Notes under the pieces: model-generated
The model's database searches: none
What the model was told of the DNA's origin: nothing
Seen by the model: the letters and a program-made list of their open reading frames with translations, nothing else
Assembly (NCBI RefSeq): GCF_000519265.1
Contig: NZ_KI912608.1
Span: 695,665-759,664 of the forward strand
Length of the DNA stretch: 64,000 nucleotides
DNA from: Desulfonatronum lacustre DSM 10312
GTDB taxonomy: Bacteria > Desulfobacterota > Desulfovibrionia > Desulfovibrionales > Desulfonatronaceae
Direction: 5' to 3'
Part shown: positions 1 through 9,008 of the stretch, piece by piece
Layout: every line of letters starts with the position of its first letter
Numbering within the stretch: the stretch's first letter is position 1
Made by a program: the position numbers and the translations under genes

Positions 1-645
1 CTGTCCCGGGCCATTGAAGTGGTGGAAATCATGCCGTCCCGGGTTGAACTGCTCGTGGACCGGCTGATGACCAAAACCATTCCCGTGAACAAGAACGTCG
101 TCGTCGACCTGGACGAGGACTTCGAATTGCGTCGATCCGCTGTGACGCCGCCGGGAGTGGTGCTCCGGGGGCCGTTGGTGATGGTGGAGCCCGTGGAGGA
201 GGTGGAAACCCAGCCCGTCAAGGTGGAGGGCGACCGCCCCGGGCTGGTGGAAACGACCGTTGGGTTGGTCTTGCCTCCGGAAGTAGAGGCCAGTCCCAGC
301 CGGGTGGTGGTGCAACTTGATTTTCGTGAGAAGCGGACCGAAGTGTCCCTGGACCGAGAAATTCAGGCCACGAGGCCCTCGGGCATGGTCATGACGCTTG
401 AGCCGACCTCGATCCGCCTGACGCTCTCCGTTCCGGTATCCCTGGCCCGCGACCCCGGGCTTGAGGATCAGGTGCGGGTGATAGTCTCCCCGGTGGGAGA
501 GTTGCCCGTTGGGGAGCACGAGGTGGGGTACCGGGTTGAATTGCCTTCCGGAGTGACGTTGACGCAGAGTGAGCCGGAACGGATACGGGTGGCGCTTGAA
601 CTGGAAGAAGCCGGTCCTCCGGGTGAAGCAAGCGTCGGCGAGTGA
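1..645 (+). CDS. YbbR-domain protein (CdaR-like), 5' end outside window
   Basis: The frame is open from base 1, so the N-terminus is cut by the window edge. A GTG at 19 and an ATG at 31 are in frame but are unlikely to be true starts. The visible 214 residues are beta-rich, with repeating stretches typical of YbbR repeats (for example around [15 protein letters not shown] and [20 protein letters not shown]). YbbR proteins are membrane-anchored extracytoplasmic partners of the diadenylate cyclase CdaA, and the order cdaA-ybbR-glmM is widespread. Here glmM follows directly, which supports the call. The membrane anchor would lie upstream of the window and cannot be checked. Confidence 0.75.
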   Translation: MSRAIEVVEIMPSRVELLVDRLMTKTIPVNKNVVVDLDEDFELRRSAVTPPGVVLRGPLVMVEPVEEVETQPVKVEGDRPGLVETTVGLVLPPEVEASPSRVVVQLDFREKRTEVSLDREIQATRPSGMVMTLEPTSIRLTLSVPVSLARDPGLEDQVRVIVSPVGELPVGEHEVGYRVELPSGVTLTQSEPERIRVALELEEAGPPGEASVGE

Positions 646-692
646 TTGAACCAATACAAAGCAGATATGCGAACGATATAGCGAGGTGCTTA

Positions 693-2045
693 ATGCGGAA
701 AGGTCTTTTTGGAACGGACGGTATGCGCGGCCAGGTGAATATTTTCCCCATGCTTCCGGAGATCGCCCTTCGGCTGGGGCTGGCCGTGGGGCAAATGTTG
801 CGCAACGGTTCGCGGCGACACCGGGTGGTGATCGGCAAGGATACGCGCTTGTCGGGGTACGTGTTCGAGACGGCCCTGACTTCCGGATTTTGCGCGGCGG
901 GGATGGACGTCTATCTTGTCGGTCCCATGCCCACCCCGGCCATTTCCTTTCTGACCCGCAACATGCGCGCCGACGTCGGCGTGGTCATTTCCGCCTCGCA
1001 CAATCCGTTCATGGACAACGGGATCAAGCTGTTCGACAATCTGGGATTCAAGCTGGCCGACGCCATGGAAGACAGTATCTCGGAGTTGATTCTCTCCCCG
1101 GATACGGATTGGGAGTATCCGCAGCCGGAAAACGTAGGCAAGGCCGCTCGGATTCAGGATAGTCTGGGGCGGTACCTGGTGTTTTTGAAGAACACCATCC
1201 CTTCGACCATGACCTTCGACGGGGTGAAGGTGGTCTTGGACTGCGCCAACGGCGCGACGTACAAGGTCGCCCCCTTGCTGTTCGAGGAACTGGGGGCCAA
1301 GGTCGAGGAAATCGGCACGGAGCCCGACGGATTGAACATCAATCGCAAGTGCGGTTCCCTCTATCCGGAACTCGTGGCGCATCGCGTCCTGGAATCCGGG
1401 GCGGACATCGGCCTGGCCCTGGACGGTGACGGAGACCGGCTGATCGTCACGGACGAGCAGGGGACCGTGCTGGACGGCGACCAGATCATGGCCATTTGCG
1501 CCCAGGACATGATGCAAAACGGCACGTTGCCCGGCAATACCCTGGTGGCCACGGTGATGAGCAACATGTCTCTGGAACTGTTCATGCGGGACCATGGCGG
1601 CAGACTGTTGCGCACGCCCGTGGGCGACCGCTACGTGGTGGAGGCCATGCGCCGCGAAGGCGCGGTGTTCGGCGGCGAGCAGTCCGGCCACTTGATCTTT
1701 CTGAACCATTGCACCACGGGGGACGGTATCCTGGCGGCCCTGCAACTGATGCGGATCATGCAGGAAAAAGGCAAGCCGCTGTCCGAGCTGGCCGGGCAGT
1801 TGAAGCCGTTTCCCCAGGTGCTGGTCAACGTTCACGTGGAGCGCAAAATCCCCTTCGAACAATCCCCGGAAGTGGCCAAGGCCGTGGCTGAGGCTGAGGA
1901 AAAGCTCGGGGCCAGGGGGCGCGTGCTGCTGCGCTACTCCGGAACCGAGCCGGTGGCCCGGGTCATGGTGGAAGGCGAGGATTCCGTCCTGGTTCAGCGG
2001 CTTGCCGATGAACTGGTGGACGTCTTGCATACGTATTTGCGATAG
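693..2045 (+). CDS. glmM: Phosphoglucosamine mutase
   Basis: Converts glucosamine-6-phosphate to glucosamine-1-phosphate on the route to UDP-GlcNAc, the precursor of peptidoglycan and of the NeuC substrate encoded further right. The 450-residue length is normal. The N-terminus [13 protein letters not shown] is characteristic. The phosphoserine loop ISASHNP places the catalytic serine at residue 102, as in characterised GlmM. The metal loop DGDGDR lies near residue 243, and the sugar-phosphate loop RYSGTEP is near the C-terminus. I chose the ATG at 693 because it gives the family N-terminus and has a GAGGTG about 6 bases upstream. An in-frame GTG at 642 overlaps the upstream stop but would add 17 unsupported residues. 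Confidence 0.97.
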   Translation: MRKGLFGTDGMRGQVNIFPMLPEIALRLGLAVGQMLRNGSRRHRVVIGKDTRLSGYVFETALTSGFCAAGMDVYLVGPMPTPAISFLTRNMRADVGVVISASHNPFMDNGIKLFDNLGFKLADAMEDSISELILSPDTDWEYPQPENVGKAARIQDSLGRYLVFLKNTIPSTMTFDGVKVVLDCANGATYKVAPLLFEELGAKVEEIGTEPDGLNINRKCGSLYPELVAHRVLESGADIGLALDGDGDRLIVTDEQGTVLDGDQIMAICAQDMMQNGTLPGNTLVATVMSNMSLELFMRDHGGRLLRTPVGDRYVVEAMRREGAVFGGEQSGHLIFLNHCTTGDGILAALQLMRIMQEKGKPLSELAGQLKPFPQVLVNVHVERKIPFEQSPEVAKAVAEAEEKLGARGRVLLRYSGTEPVARVMVEGEDSVLVQRLADELVDVLHTYLR

Positions 2046-2295
2046 ACTGTTTGCACGAATGGGGATAGACTTGAGCCGATTGTCGGAGGCAAAGCTTCCT
2101 GCGCAAGTTTCCGGCGAAAGCTTTCGGCGACTTGCATTTTTGACCTTTTGCGTTCCAGGATTGGTCGCAATTCATTCGAATGATATAAAAAAAGATAGTT
2201 TTGTGTTTTTTCGCATCGATGCCGGGCGTGTTCCTCTGTGGCGTTTTCACCAGTGATATCCGTCAGCATTGATCCAAACGAAGGAGATTGTTCCG

Positions 2296-3168
2296 ATGCA
2301 GATCAGAAAAGTCGTCATTCCCGTGGCTGGCTGGGGAACCAGGTCGTTGCCGGCAACCAAGAACATCCCCAAGGAAATGCTTCCGGTGTTCAAAAAGCCG
2401 GCCGTGCAGCACATCGTCGAGGAAGCCATGTATTCCGGGTTGACGGACGTGGTTTTCGTGAACAACTCCAATAAGAAGATCATTGAGGACCATTTTGACT
2501 ACAACTGGGCCTTGGAGGACCTGCTGCAACGGACCGGGAAAACGGCGCTATTGGAGGAGGTTCGGGCCGTTGCCGAGATGGTGAACATCATTTCCGTGCG
2601 CCAGAAAAAGCAGTTGGGGCTGGGACACGCCGTGCTCTGCGCCAAGGAGGTCATCAAGCAGGAACCCTTCGCCTTGATGCTCGGGGACGACCTGATGTTC
2701 GGGATGGAGCCGGGCATCAAGCAGTTGCTGGACGTGGCCTTGTCAGAAAATATGTCCGTGGTCGGCGTGATCGAGGTCGCCGCGGAAAAAGTGAGCAGCT
2801 ATGGGATCATCCATGGCGAAGAGTTCGCTCCGGGAGTCTATCGGGTTCGCTCCATGGTGGAGAAGCCGGCTCCGGCCCAGGCGCCTTCAAGGATGGCCGT
2901 GGTCGGACGCTACGTGCTCATGCCGGAAATATTCGAACATCTCGAAGGGGCCGAGCCGGGTCACGGCGGCGAGATTCAGATCACGGACGCACTGATGAAA
3001 CTGGCTCAGAAGAATCGCCTCCTGGCGGTGAAGATGCGCGGGATGCGCTTCGACGTGGGCGACTGGAGCGACTATCTCACGGCCAACATTTATTTCGCCT
3101 TGCAAGACGAGTCGTTGCGCGAGGAATTGGTAGGCAAGCTGAAGAATTTGCTTCCTTTCAATTGTTGA
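2296..3168 (+). CDS. galU: UTP--glucose-1-phosphate uridylyltransferase
   Basis: Makes UDP-glucose from UTP and glucose-1-phosphate, feeding the UDP-glucose dehydrogenase at 46964 and surface-glycan synthesis. The protein has 290 residues. The nucleotide-binding signature AGWGTRSLPATKNIPKEMLP lies near the N-terminus, GLGHAVLCA and LGDDLMFG follow, and VEKP and the FDVGDW segment are in the C-terminal half, all typical of bacterial GalU. Translation starts at the ATG at 2296, preceded by AAGGAG at 2281-2286. The gene is 250 bases from glmM, so it may have its own promoter, and a hairpin follows it. Confidence 0.96.
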   Translation: MQIRKVVIPVAGWGTRSLPATKNIPKEMLPVFKKPAVQHIVEEAMYSGLTDVVFVNNSNKKIIEDHFDYNWALEDLLQRTGKTALLEEVRAVAEMVNIISVRQKKQLGLGHAVLCAKEVIKQEPFALMLGDDLMFGMEPGIKQLLDVALSENMSVVGVIEVAAEKVSSYGIIHGEEFAPGVYRVRSMVEKPAPAQAPSRMAVVGRYVLMPEIFEHLEGAEPGHGGEIQITDALMKLAQKNRLLAVKMRGMRFDVGDWSDYLTANIYFALQDESLREELVGKLKNLLPFNC

Positions 3169-3202
3169 TCGCGGCGGACTCGATTTTGATCCCCCGGTTT
3201 TT

Positions 3203-3238
3203 CGAGCCGACTGCACCATGGGGCGTGCGGTCGGCTCG
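3203..3238 (+). terminator. Hairpin after galU
   Basis: CGAGCCGACTGCAC pairs with GTGCGGTCGGCTCG around a short CATGGGGC loop, about 35 bases after the galU stop. Only a weak T-run follows, so it is a probable but not classical intrinsic terminator. Confidence 0.6.
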
Positions 3239-3333
3239 TTGCGTTTCATCCCCCTGTACAACTCGACAACAAGGGAGCCCCGGGCCTTACTGATGGACAA
3301 GCTTTGGACGAATCTTCTTGCGAGACGAGCGGC

Positions 3334-5946
3334 ATGACCCAGGCTTGGAATGTGGCTCTTTGCAGCCCGCCGTACCTCGTTTTCACTTATGCGATGCCTG
3401 ATTGCCTGCCTCCCGAGGCCTGGGCCGCCGGACAGCGTGTGATGGTCCCGGTGGGCAAAAGGACGCGGATGGGGGTGATCATGGAGCCATCCGCGGTCGA
3501 AGACGGAGGGCGGACCTTGAAGCCCATGATTTGGCCCCTGGACCAGGAACTGCTCCTGACAGACGCCGTTCTGGACTTGGTCCGGCACCTGGCCAGACGC
3601 CAGATGGTCCCGGAGGGACTCGTTCTTTCCAGCATCCTGCCCAAGGCTCTGCGTTCCGGGCAACCACGCTTCAGGCTGGTGGACGGTTCGGCGACGCGGC
3701 GGTGGACCTTGGAGGAAATGAGCCGTCTTCGCGCCGAGGAGTCGGCGCGACTCGGACAGGCTTGGATGGAAGGCCGACTGTGTCTGGAGCAAAATCAGCG
3801 CAAGGGGAACGACGACGTCCTTTATACCTTGCTGCGCGACCCTCCCTGGGGCCTGCGCCCCAAGGCCAAACGGCAACAAGCCGTCCTGGAGCACTTGTTC
3901 GCTCACGGCAGCGCTTCTTTGAGCGGTATCGCTCGAGGCGTGGCCGTTGTTCAGGATCAATCCCTCTTTGCGGATCATGGTCCGGATGGTGCGCTGGTCC
4001 AGTGCGCTGGGGAAACGGATCAAATCCCGGTCCGGGACGCATTTTCAGTGCGTGAGACGAAACAAGGTCTTAAGCGTGTTATGGCGGACTTGGTCCGCAA
4101 GGGGCTGGTCCAGGCCGTGCCGGTTCTTTCCGCCCAAAAGACTGACTGGGAGGCTGAATGGGAGGCTGACGGGCAGGCTCACAAGCCGACCCGAGCGCTT
4201 TCCGATGCTGCACGGGGGCTCTCGCAATCATCCCCGGATGTCCTTTCCGGCACTTCCGATGTTCCTTCCCTTGAATGCCACCCTCTCTCCGACGAGCAGG
4301 CCGATGCGCTCGGGGCCCTGGAAGCAGATCTGCGTCTGACCCTGGAGCCTGTACCGGAAGATGTCCGGAGTCCTGACGGCTCTCCGAGGCAAGTTCGTGT
4401 CCGCCTGGTCCACGGCGTGACCGGCAGCGGCAAGACCCTGCTGTATCTTCGGTTGGCTCGAGCGGCTCTGGCCCAGGGAAGGAGCGTGCTGTTGCTGGCC
4501 CCGGAGGTGGCCTTGTCCGCCCAGCTTTGGAGCGAGGTGAACCAGTTTTTTCCCCAGACGCCTCGACACTGGTATCACGGTTCGCTTCCCGCCGGGACCA
4601 GGCTGGGGGTGTTTCGCGCCCTGCGCCACCAGGCCACGCCCCAGATCGTGGTGGGCACCCGATCCGCGCTGTTTTTACCTTTCGCCAACTTGGGGTTGAT
4701 CGTGGTGGACGAGGAGCACGACGCCTCCTACAAGCAGGACGAGGGATTCACGTATCAGGCCAAGGAAGTGGCCTATTTCCGGATCAAGCAGCAGGGCGGC
4801 CTGCTGCTGCTGGGTTCGGCCACGCCGGACATCAAGACCTTTCACGCCGCCGACCAGAGCGAGATCAACAGCGTTACCCTGCGTCACCGAGTCAGTCGCA
4901 AGCCGTTGCCCGAAATCCAACTTGTGGACATGCGCCCGGAGCCTCGCTCCGCCCCGCTTTCCCAGCTCTGTCGATCCGAGTTGGAGGGCGCGCTCCAGCG
5001 CGGAGAGCAGGCCATGTTTTTGCTCAACCGTCGCGGCTTCGCGCCGCTGGTCTCTTGCCTAGATTGCGGCACGGCCCCGAAATGTCCGCGCTGCGAAGTG
5101 GGGCTGACCTATCACAAGGGGTGGGAGCGCCTGCTGTGCCATTACTGCGGCTTTGCTCAGCCTTTCCCTTTTGGGTGCGGCCAGTGCGGTGGAACCCGGT
5201 TCCTGCCTCTGGGCGAGGGGACCGAGGGGCTGGAAGAGTACCTGGAGAACCTTGGGGACTCGGGCCTGGGAATCGTTCGCCTGGACCGGGACAGCACTCG
5301 GCGCAAGGGGAGCCTGGATCAAATCCTCAAGGCCTTTAGTCAAGGACGGGCCCAGGTGATGGTCGGAACACAGATGCTCAGCAAGGGCCATCATTTCCCA
5401 GGCGTGACCCTGGTCGTGGCCGTGGACGGGGACGTCGGGCTGAATCTTCCGGACTATCGGGCCGCGGAAAAAACGTTTCAACTGCTTGTCCAACTGGCAG
5501 GGAGGGCCGGACGAGGAGATCGGCCGGGTAGGGTGCTGATTCAGACGCGCAATCCGGACCATCCCTGTTGGGAGCACATTCGGACCGGCAACTACGAGGG
5601 ATTTTTCGCACAGGAACTGGAACGCCGCCGCAAATTCGCCTACCCGCCCTTCGTAAAGCTGGCCATGATCCGGTTGAGCTATCCGCGTGAATGGGAGGAA
5701 GGCGCGGCCCTGGTGGCCACGGCCGGTGACCACCTGCGCCGCGAAGGAACGCGACTGGGCCTCCGGGTCCTCGGCCCTGCCCCGGCTCCCCTGGGGTTGC
5801 TCAACGGCCGCAAACGCTTCCAGTGCCTGCTCAAGGCCATGTCCTGGCAAAACCTGCGTGAAGCCTTCACGGCCATGCGCTCCACCCTCCCCGGTTCCTC
5901 CCCTCTTCGCGTGACCCTGGACTTGGACCCGGTGAACATGCTTTAA
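3334..5946 (+). CDS. priA: Primosomal replication restart helicase PriA
   Basis: 3'-to-5' superfamily 2 helicase that reloads the replisome at stalled forks. The Walker A motif GVTGSGKT is near residue 361 and the DEEH box near 457. Two zinc-binding cysteine clusters (CLDCGTAPKCPRC and CHYCG with CGQCGG) lie at about residues 573-620. Helicase motifs GSATPD, GTQMLSKGHHFP and QLAGRAGRG are present. At 870 residues it is longer than the roughly 730 usual for E. coli PriA. The extra length sits before the helicase core, around residues 260-340, and looks low in complexity (DWEAEWEADGQAH and a serine-rich stretch). The start at ATG 3334 matches the family N-terminus; a TTG at 3304 is in frame upstream. 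Confidence 0.96.
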   Translation: MTQAWNVALCSPPYLVFTYAMPDCLPPEAWAAGQRVMVPVGKRTRMGVIMEPSAVEDGGRTLKPMIWPLDQELLLTDAVLDLVRHLARRQMVPEGLVLSSILPKALRSGQPRFRLVDGSATRRWTLEEMSRLRAEESARLGQAWMEGRLCLEQNQRKGNDDVLYTLLRDPPWGLRPKAKRQQAVLEHLFAHGSASLSGIARGVAVVQDQSLFADHGPDGALVQCAGETDQIPVRDAFSVRETKQGLKRVMADLVRKGLVQAVPVLSAQKTDWEAEWEADGQAHKPTRALSDAARGLSQSSPDVLSGTSDVPSLECHPLSDEQADALGALEADLRLTLEPVPEDVRSPDGSPRQVRVRLVHGVTGSGKTLLYLRLARAALAQGRSVLLLAPEVALSAQLWSEVNQFFPQTPRHWYHGSLPAGTRLGVFRALRHQATPQIVVGTRSALFLPFANLGLIVVDEEHDASYKQDEGFTYQAKEVAYFRIKQQGGLLLLGSATPDIKTFHAADQSEINSVTLRHRVSRKPLPEIQLVDMRPEPRSAPLSQLCRSELEGALQRGEQAMFLLNRRGFAPLVSCLDCGTAPKCPRCEVGLTYHKGWERLLCHYCGFAQPFPFGCGQCGGTRFLPLGEGTEGLEEYLENLGDSGLGIVRLDRDSTRRKGSLDQILKAFSQGRAQVMVGTQMLSKGHHFPGVTLVVAVDGDVGLNLPDYRAAEKTFQLLVQLAGRAGRGDRPGRVLIQTRNPDHPCWEHIRTGNYEGFFAQELERRRKFAYPPFVKLAMIRLSYPREWEEGAALVATAGDHLRREGTRLGLRVLGPAPAPLGLLNGRKRFQCLLKAMSWQNLREAFTAMRSTLPGSSPLRVTLDLDPVNML

Positions 5947-5947
5947 T

Positions 5948-5979
5948 AGTCCGTTGAAAAACTCTCAATTGCTGCGTCG
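5948..5979 (+). repeat. Partial copy of the foldback-repeat terminus
   Basis: This 32-base segment, starting AGTCCGTTGAAAAACTC, matches the terminal part of the 124-base foldback element found at 48963-49086 and 63532-63655 with one visible mismatch. It overlaps the 3' end of the IS21 remnant, suggesting that the repeat family and the IS share a terminus. Confidence 0.7.
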
Positions 5980-6219
5980 ATCGTCGAAGCAGGCGTCATG
6001 TTTGAGTTGCGCCTTCTTTAGAGGAGTGCCGAGACGGCGATTCGCGCGGTACAGTTTTTCCCGTTCAATGAGAAGCGCCAGCCGTTCAGCCTCGGTGAAG
6101 GTGTAGTTCCTGGCCCCGAGCACGGCCACGAAAATCTGCGCCTGCCGGACCTCTCCGGTGACGGGGTCGCAGATGGAGAGGGTCTGGTCGGCAAACTCGA
6201 TGAACAGCGAAGCGAGTGA
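5965..6219 (-). pseudogene. IS21-family remnant: istA fragment fused to istB C-terminus
   Basis: On the minus strand an 84-codon open stretch reads LFIEFADQTLSICDPVTG and then QIFVAVLGARNYTFTEA, which resembles the central part of IS21 transposase IstA (typically ...FVAVLGASNYTYAEAT). It continues without a stop into RLALLIEREKLYRANRRL and KKAQLKHDACFDD, which resembles the C-terminus of the IstB helper ATPase. Both parts are short, so an internal deletion has removed most of the element and joined the two genes in frame. There is no plausible start codon. The stop lies at the edge of the repeat terminus at 5948-5979. Confidence 0.7.
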
Positions 6220-6230
6220 CGTTCAACGCT

Positions 6231-7418
6231 TCAAGTGTCAACAGATTTTGTGCCGTACAAAAGCAACCCTTTCAAATTGTTCCAGGAAATCACTTCGGCA
6301 TTGCTTCTGTTCTGGTTTGCGTTGCCACCGTACACGACACAGGGCTTGGCCGCCGAATCCCCAGCCAGATTTACATAATACTCCAATCCCTTGAAGAAGT
6401 CCGGGGACACTGTACGACCTGCCTTGATTTCCATGGGAAGCTGAGAACCTCCCTGGTCGATGAGGCAGTCCACCTCATTTCCGGTTTTATCTCTCCAAAA
6501 ATAGCAGTTCATTTGCTTGCCCTGGTTGTATCGTTTCTTGATCAACTCGGTGATCACCAGGGATTCAAATAAAGCACCTTTTAGGTAATGGGTTCGTAAT
6601 TGTTCCGGACTCTGGATTTCCAGGAGGTGCGCCGCAAGCCCCGGGTCATAAAAATACAGCTTGGGCATTTTGACCAGTCTCTTGCCGAAATTTTGATGAT
6701 AGGGGCGGAGCAGGAAAACAATGAAGCTGGCTTCCAGAAGGGATATCCACGATTTTACCGTGGTATGCGATATACCGCATTCATTGGCCAGGGCGGACAT
6801 GTTCAGGAGCTGCCCGGTCCTGCCCGCGCACGATTTGAGAAAAAGTTGAAACTGTCCAAGGTCGGCGATATTCTTTATCGCCCGTACATCGCGTTCAATA
6901 TAGGTCTGGACATAACTGGGATAAAAATCCTGCGCGGGGATGCCCATCTTGTATATCCGTGGGTATAATCCGGTGAACAGATAGTCCTCATAATCCTCCC
7001 GTGGGTGCGACGGGAAGATTTCATCCAGGGAAAAGGGAAGAAGCCTGAGCACGGCGGTCCTTCCGGCAAGAGACTGACTGATCTTCTCATAGAGCAAAAA
7101 GTCGCTGGAACCGGTCAGGATGAATTGCCCGGGCTGATCCTTTTGGTCCACCACGGTCTGGATATAGGAAAATATCTCGGGAACTTTCTGGGCTTCGTCA
7201 ATGACCGCGTTTTCATAGGTCTTCAAAAAACCGCGTGGATCCTGGCGGGCAAAGAGCAGTGTATCCGGGTCTTCACAAGAGACGTAGGGCTTTTCGGGAA
7301 ACACTTTTCTGACCAAAGTCGATTTGCCGGACTGCCTTGGTCCGGTCAGGGTAACCACTGGAAATTTTTTCGATATGGAGATCAGGTAATCTTCCATCTC
7401 CCGGTTGATGTAGGTCAT
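6231..7418 (-). CDS. AAA ATPase with C-terminal DUF4143 domain
   Basis: Predicted cytoplasmic ATPase of the AAA_14-DUF4143 family. It has a Walker A motif GPRQSGKST (residues 26-34) and a Walker B VIDEAQ (about residue 72). A helix-turn-helix-like segment ALANECGISHTTVKSW lies in the middle, followed by a DUF4143 region with a PD-(D/E)XK-like core, NEVDCLI followed by MEIKAG. Members are very common in accessory regions of anaerobes; their biochemical role is largely unknown. I chose the ATG at 7418 (395 residues) because it follows AAGGAAGGTGG and gives MTYINREMEDYL, a normal family N-terminus. An in-frame start 57 bases further upstream is unsupported. The gene sits next to an IS remnant and toxin-antitoxin genes. 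Confidence 0.85.
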   Translation of the reverse strand: MTYINREMEDYLISISKKFPVVTLTGPRQSGKSTLVRKVFPEKPYVSCEDPDTLLFARQDPRGFLKTYENAVIDEAQKVPEIFSYIQTVVDQKDQPGQFILTGSSDFLLYEKISQSLAGRTAVLRLLPFSLDEIFPSHPREDYEDYLFTGLYPRIYKMGIPAQDFYPSYVQTYIERDVRAIKNIADLGQFQLFLKSCAGRTGQLLNMSALANECGISHTTVKSWISLLEASFIVFLLRPYHQNFGKRLVKMPKLYFYDPGLAAHLLEIQSPEQLRTHYLKGALFESLVITELIKKRYNQGKQMNCYFWRDKTGNEVDCLIDQGGSQLPMEIKAGRTVSPDFFKGLEYYVNLAGDSAAKPCVVYGGNANQNRSNAEVISWNNLKGLLLYGTKSVDT

Positions 7419-7751
7419 CTGCCACCTTCCTTGTATACCGGCTTTTTTTTGATCCGATATCATCGGCGTGGACAATTTGCAAATCGAAATTTCAAATTGT
7501 CCGAATATTTTGGGAGATGGTTTCGATTAACCATAGCCTGGCTGTGCGTATTGGTTGAAATTGACGATTTGTCGCTTATTACATATGCAAAGTATGCGCA
7601 TTCACAACAAGGAGAGGTATGCTCGTTGCCATTGATAAAAGAGACAGTATCAGTTTGCTCAGAGGCTTGGCCCATGATACCATAATCAGCGCCCAGTGCT
7701 ACAATGCATTTTTCATGGCAAAGAACAGAGCGTAAAGAAGAGCAGAGCGTG
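7419..7751. other. Intergenic region between divergent accessory genes
   Basis: These 333 bases separate the DUF4143 ATPase gene (minus) from the toxin-antitoxin pair (plus) and must carry both promoters. I see no conserved gene; the open frames here give no recognisable protein. Base composition is more AT-rich than the flanking core genes. Confidence 0.4.
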
Positions 7752-8057
7752 ATGATTGAAGTTCGCAAAACCGATCATTTTCTGGAATGGTTCCAGTCCT
7801 TGAAGGATATTCGTGTCCGTTCCAGAATACAGGCGCGTATTGACAGGGCCGAAATTGGCAATCTCGGTGACTGTCAACCAGTGGGCGCGGGTGTTTCTGA
7901 GATGCGGATTCACTTTGGGGCTGGATACCGTGTGTACTTTCTACAGCATGGTTCTGCCTTGATCATTTTGCTGGCTGGAGGCGATAAAAGCAGTCAACGC
8001 CGTGATATTGATGCCGCAATCGAACTTGCGGAGCAACTTCGTATGGAGGGACAATGA
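7752..8057 (+). CDS. RelE/HigB-type addiction module toxin
   Basis: A 101-residue protein with the pattern of the putative addiction-module killer family (ParE/RelE fold): FLEWFQSLKD near the N-terminus, then a basic stretch RVRSRIQARIDRAEIGNLGDCQPVG, a GAGYRVYFLQ strand and the closing LLAGGDKSSQRRDI. Such toxins usually cleave mRNA on the ribosome or act on gyrase. I chose the ATG at 7752 because it gives the family start MIEVRKTDHF; an in-frame ATG 48 bases upstream would add an atypical extension. The antitoxin gene starts one base after its stop, with toxin before antitoxin as in higBA-like pairs. Confidence 0.88.
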   Translation: MIEVRKTDHFLEWFQSLKDIRVRSRIQARIDRAEIGNLGDCQPVGAGVSEMRIHFGAGYRVYFLQHGSALIILLAGGDKSSQRRDIDAAIELAEQLRMEGQ

Positions 8058-8058
8058 G

Positions 8059-8343
8059 ATGGGCTTAAAAACAACCCGCTGGGATTCAGCCGAGTTTTTG
8101 CAAACCGATGCGGATATAGTTGCCTACTTTGACGCCGTACTGGAAGAGGGAGACCCTGCCCTGATTACGCATGCTCTGGGTATTATTGCCCGGGCCAAAG
8201 GGTTGAACCAGATAGCCCAGGAAACCGGGATTGGCAGGGATGTCCTCGGCAAGGCCCTCACAGCCGACGGCAACCCGGAATTTGCAACAGTGTTCAACGT
8301 CATGAAATCCCTGGGCCTGAAACTGCACGCCATGCCGGCATGA
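8059..8343 (+). CDS. HigA-like antitoxin, addiction module antidote
   Basis: A 94-residue DNA-binding protein of the addiction-module antidote family. It begins MGLKTTRWDSAEFL, has an acidic segment VAYFDAVLEEGDP, and carries a helix-turn-helix with GLNQIAQETGIGRDVLGKAL followed by NPEFATVFNVMKSLGLKL, as in HigA/Xre-type antitoxins. It should neutralise the adjacent toxin and repress the operon. The gap to the toxin stop is one base, so translational coupling is likely. The upstream toxin end (GTATGGAGGGACA) supplies the ribosome binding site. Confidence 0.88.
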   Translation: MGLKTTRWDSAEFLQTDADIVAYFDAVLEEGDPALITHALGIIARAKGLNQIAQETGIGRDVLGKALTADGNPEFATVFNVMKSLGLKLHAMPA

Positions 8344-8354
8344 GTCCTTGAAAA

Positions 8355-8588
8355 TGCTTTTTCATCTATGCGGCCGCCGGAAAACAGGAAGCGGTTGACA
8401 TTGACTTGGCCATTGTCAGCCCGGATTTTTCTGAAGATCTATTTTCAGAGCGCGTCTACTTGATGAAGTTGGCCCTGTCAGTTGATGACCGCCTTGAACC
8501 AAGCCCGTTTCGCCCCGATGATTTCACCAGGGATAATCCTTTGGTGAATGAAATCAGCAGTACAGGGATCGAGTTGAATTGTGAATGA
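8355..8588 (+). pseudogene. Decayed MNT-type nucleotidyltransferase
   Basis: A frame running into an open stretch reads FFIYAAAGKQEAVDIDLAIVSPDF, clearly derived from the GS(Y)A-GK-x-DSDIDLAV core of minimal nucleotidyltransferases. It continues with the C-terminal half (VDDRLEPSPFRPDD, PLVNEISSTGIEL). The first half of the domain, including an intact GS motif and any start codon, is missing, so it is not functional as it stands. Such enzymes are usually antitoxins of HEPN toxins; no HEPN gene remains next to it. Confidence 0.72.
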
Positions 8589-8696
8589 TTGATGTTTATC
8601 TTCCAGCTTCTGTGTTTTTGCGTGCCTTCCATGGACAACATCTTTCTAAATTTCTTCCTACGGAACACACGGAAGGCCACGGGAATGTAAAGAGTC

Positions 8697-8963
8697 GCAA
8701 GAGCTTTGTTGATATGGTGCGGTTGAAAATGGGTGCTGCTCTACGGAATAAGCCTGTTGGGGTTGCGTGCAAGCGGGAGAACATGATTGAGTGGGAAGTT
8801 TTTAACTCCAGAGATTTTTGACTTTTTCCGAATTATTTTGGTCTTTTGGATATAGAATGCTGTGCTTTGAAAGACAAAAGTTGTCTGTAAGGGGTCAAGA
8901 TAGGCCTTTTTAGGTGGTCAAGATTAATAATTACAGGTGGTTGCTGGTCTCAGAGACCCAGCC
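8697..8963 (+). repeat. Long direct repeat, left copy
   Basis: This stretch, from GCAAGAGCTTTGTTGATATG to the CCCAGCC at its end, recurs with scattered mismatches and small insertions at 10232-10524 in the same orientation. Both copies contain AGACAAAAGTTGTCT (a small hairpin), a GTAAGGGGTCAA segment and a TGGTCTCAGAG block. The two copies enclose the nucleotidyltransferase pair at 9009-9900. The open frame across this copy has no recognisable product. Confidence 0.85.
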
Positions 8964-9008
8964 AACGACCCTTGCCCAGCCCACAGCCAGAACTGAAAGG
9001 CAATCCTA

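Noticed and set aside
690-2030. 446-codon minus-strand frame opposite glmM
   Set aside because: Shadow of glmM; rich in histidine and glutamine with no recognisable domain.
7460-7768. 102-codon minus-strand frame in the gap after the DUF4143 ATPase gene
   Set aside because: No ribosome binding site, no recognisable pattern, and it runs through the likely promoter region of the toxin-antitoxin pair.
8585-8821. 78-codon frame in the left direct repeat
   Set aside because: Reads through repeat sequence; no ribosome binding site and no family pattern.
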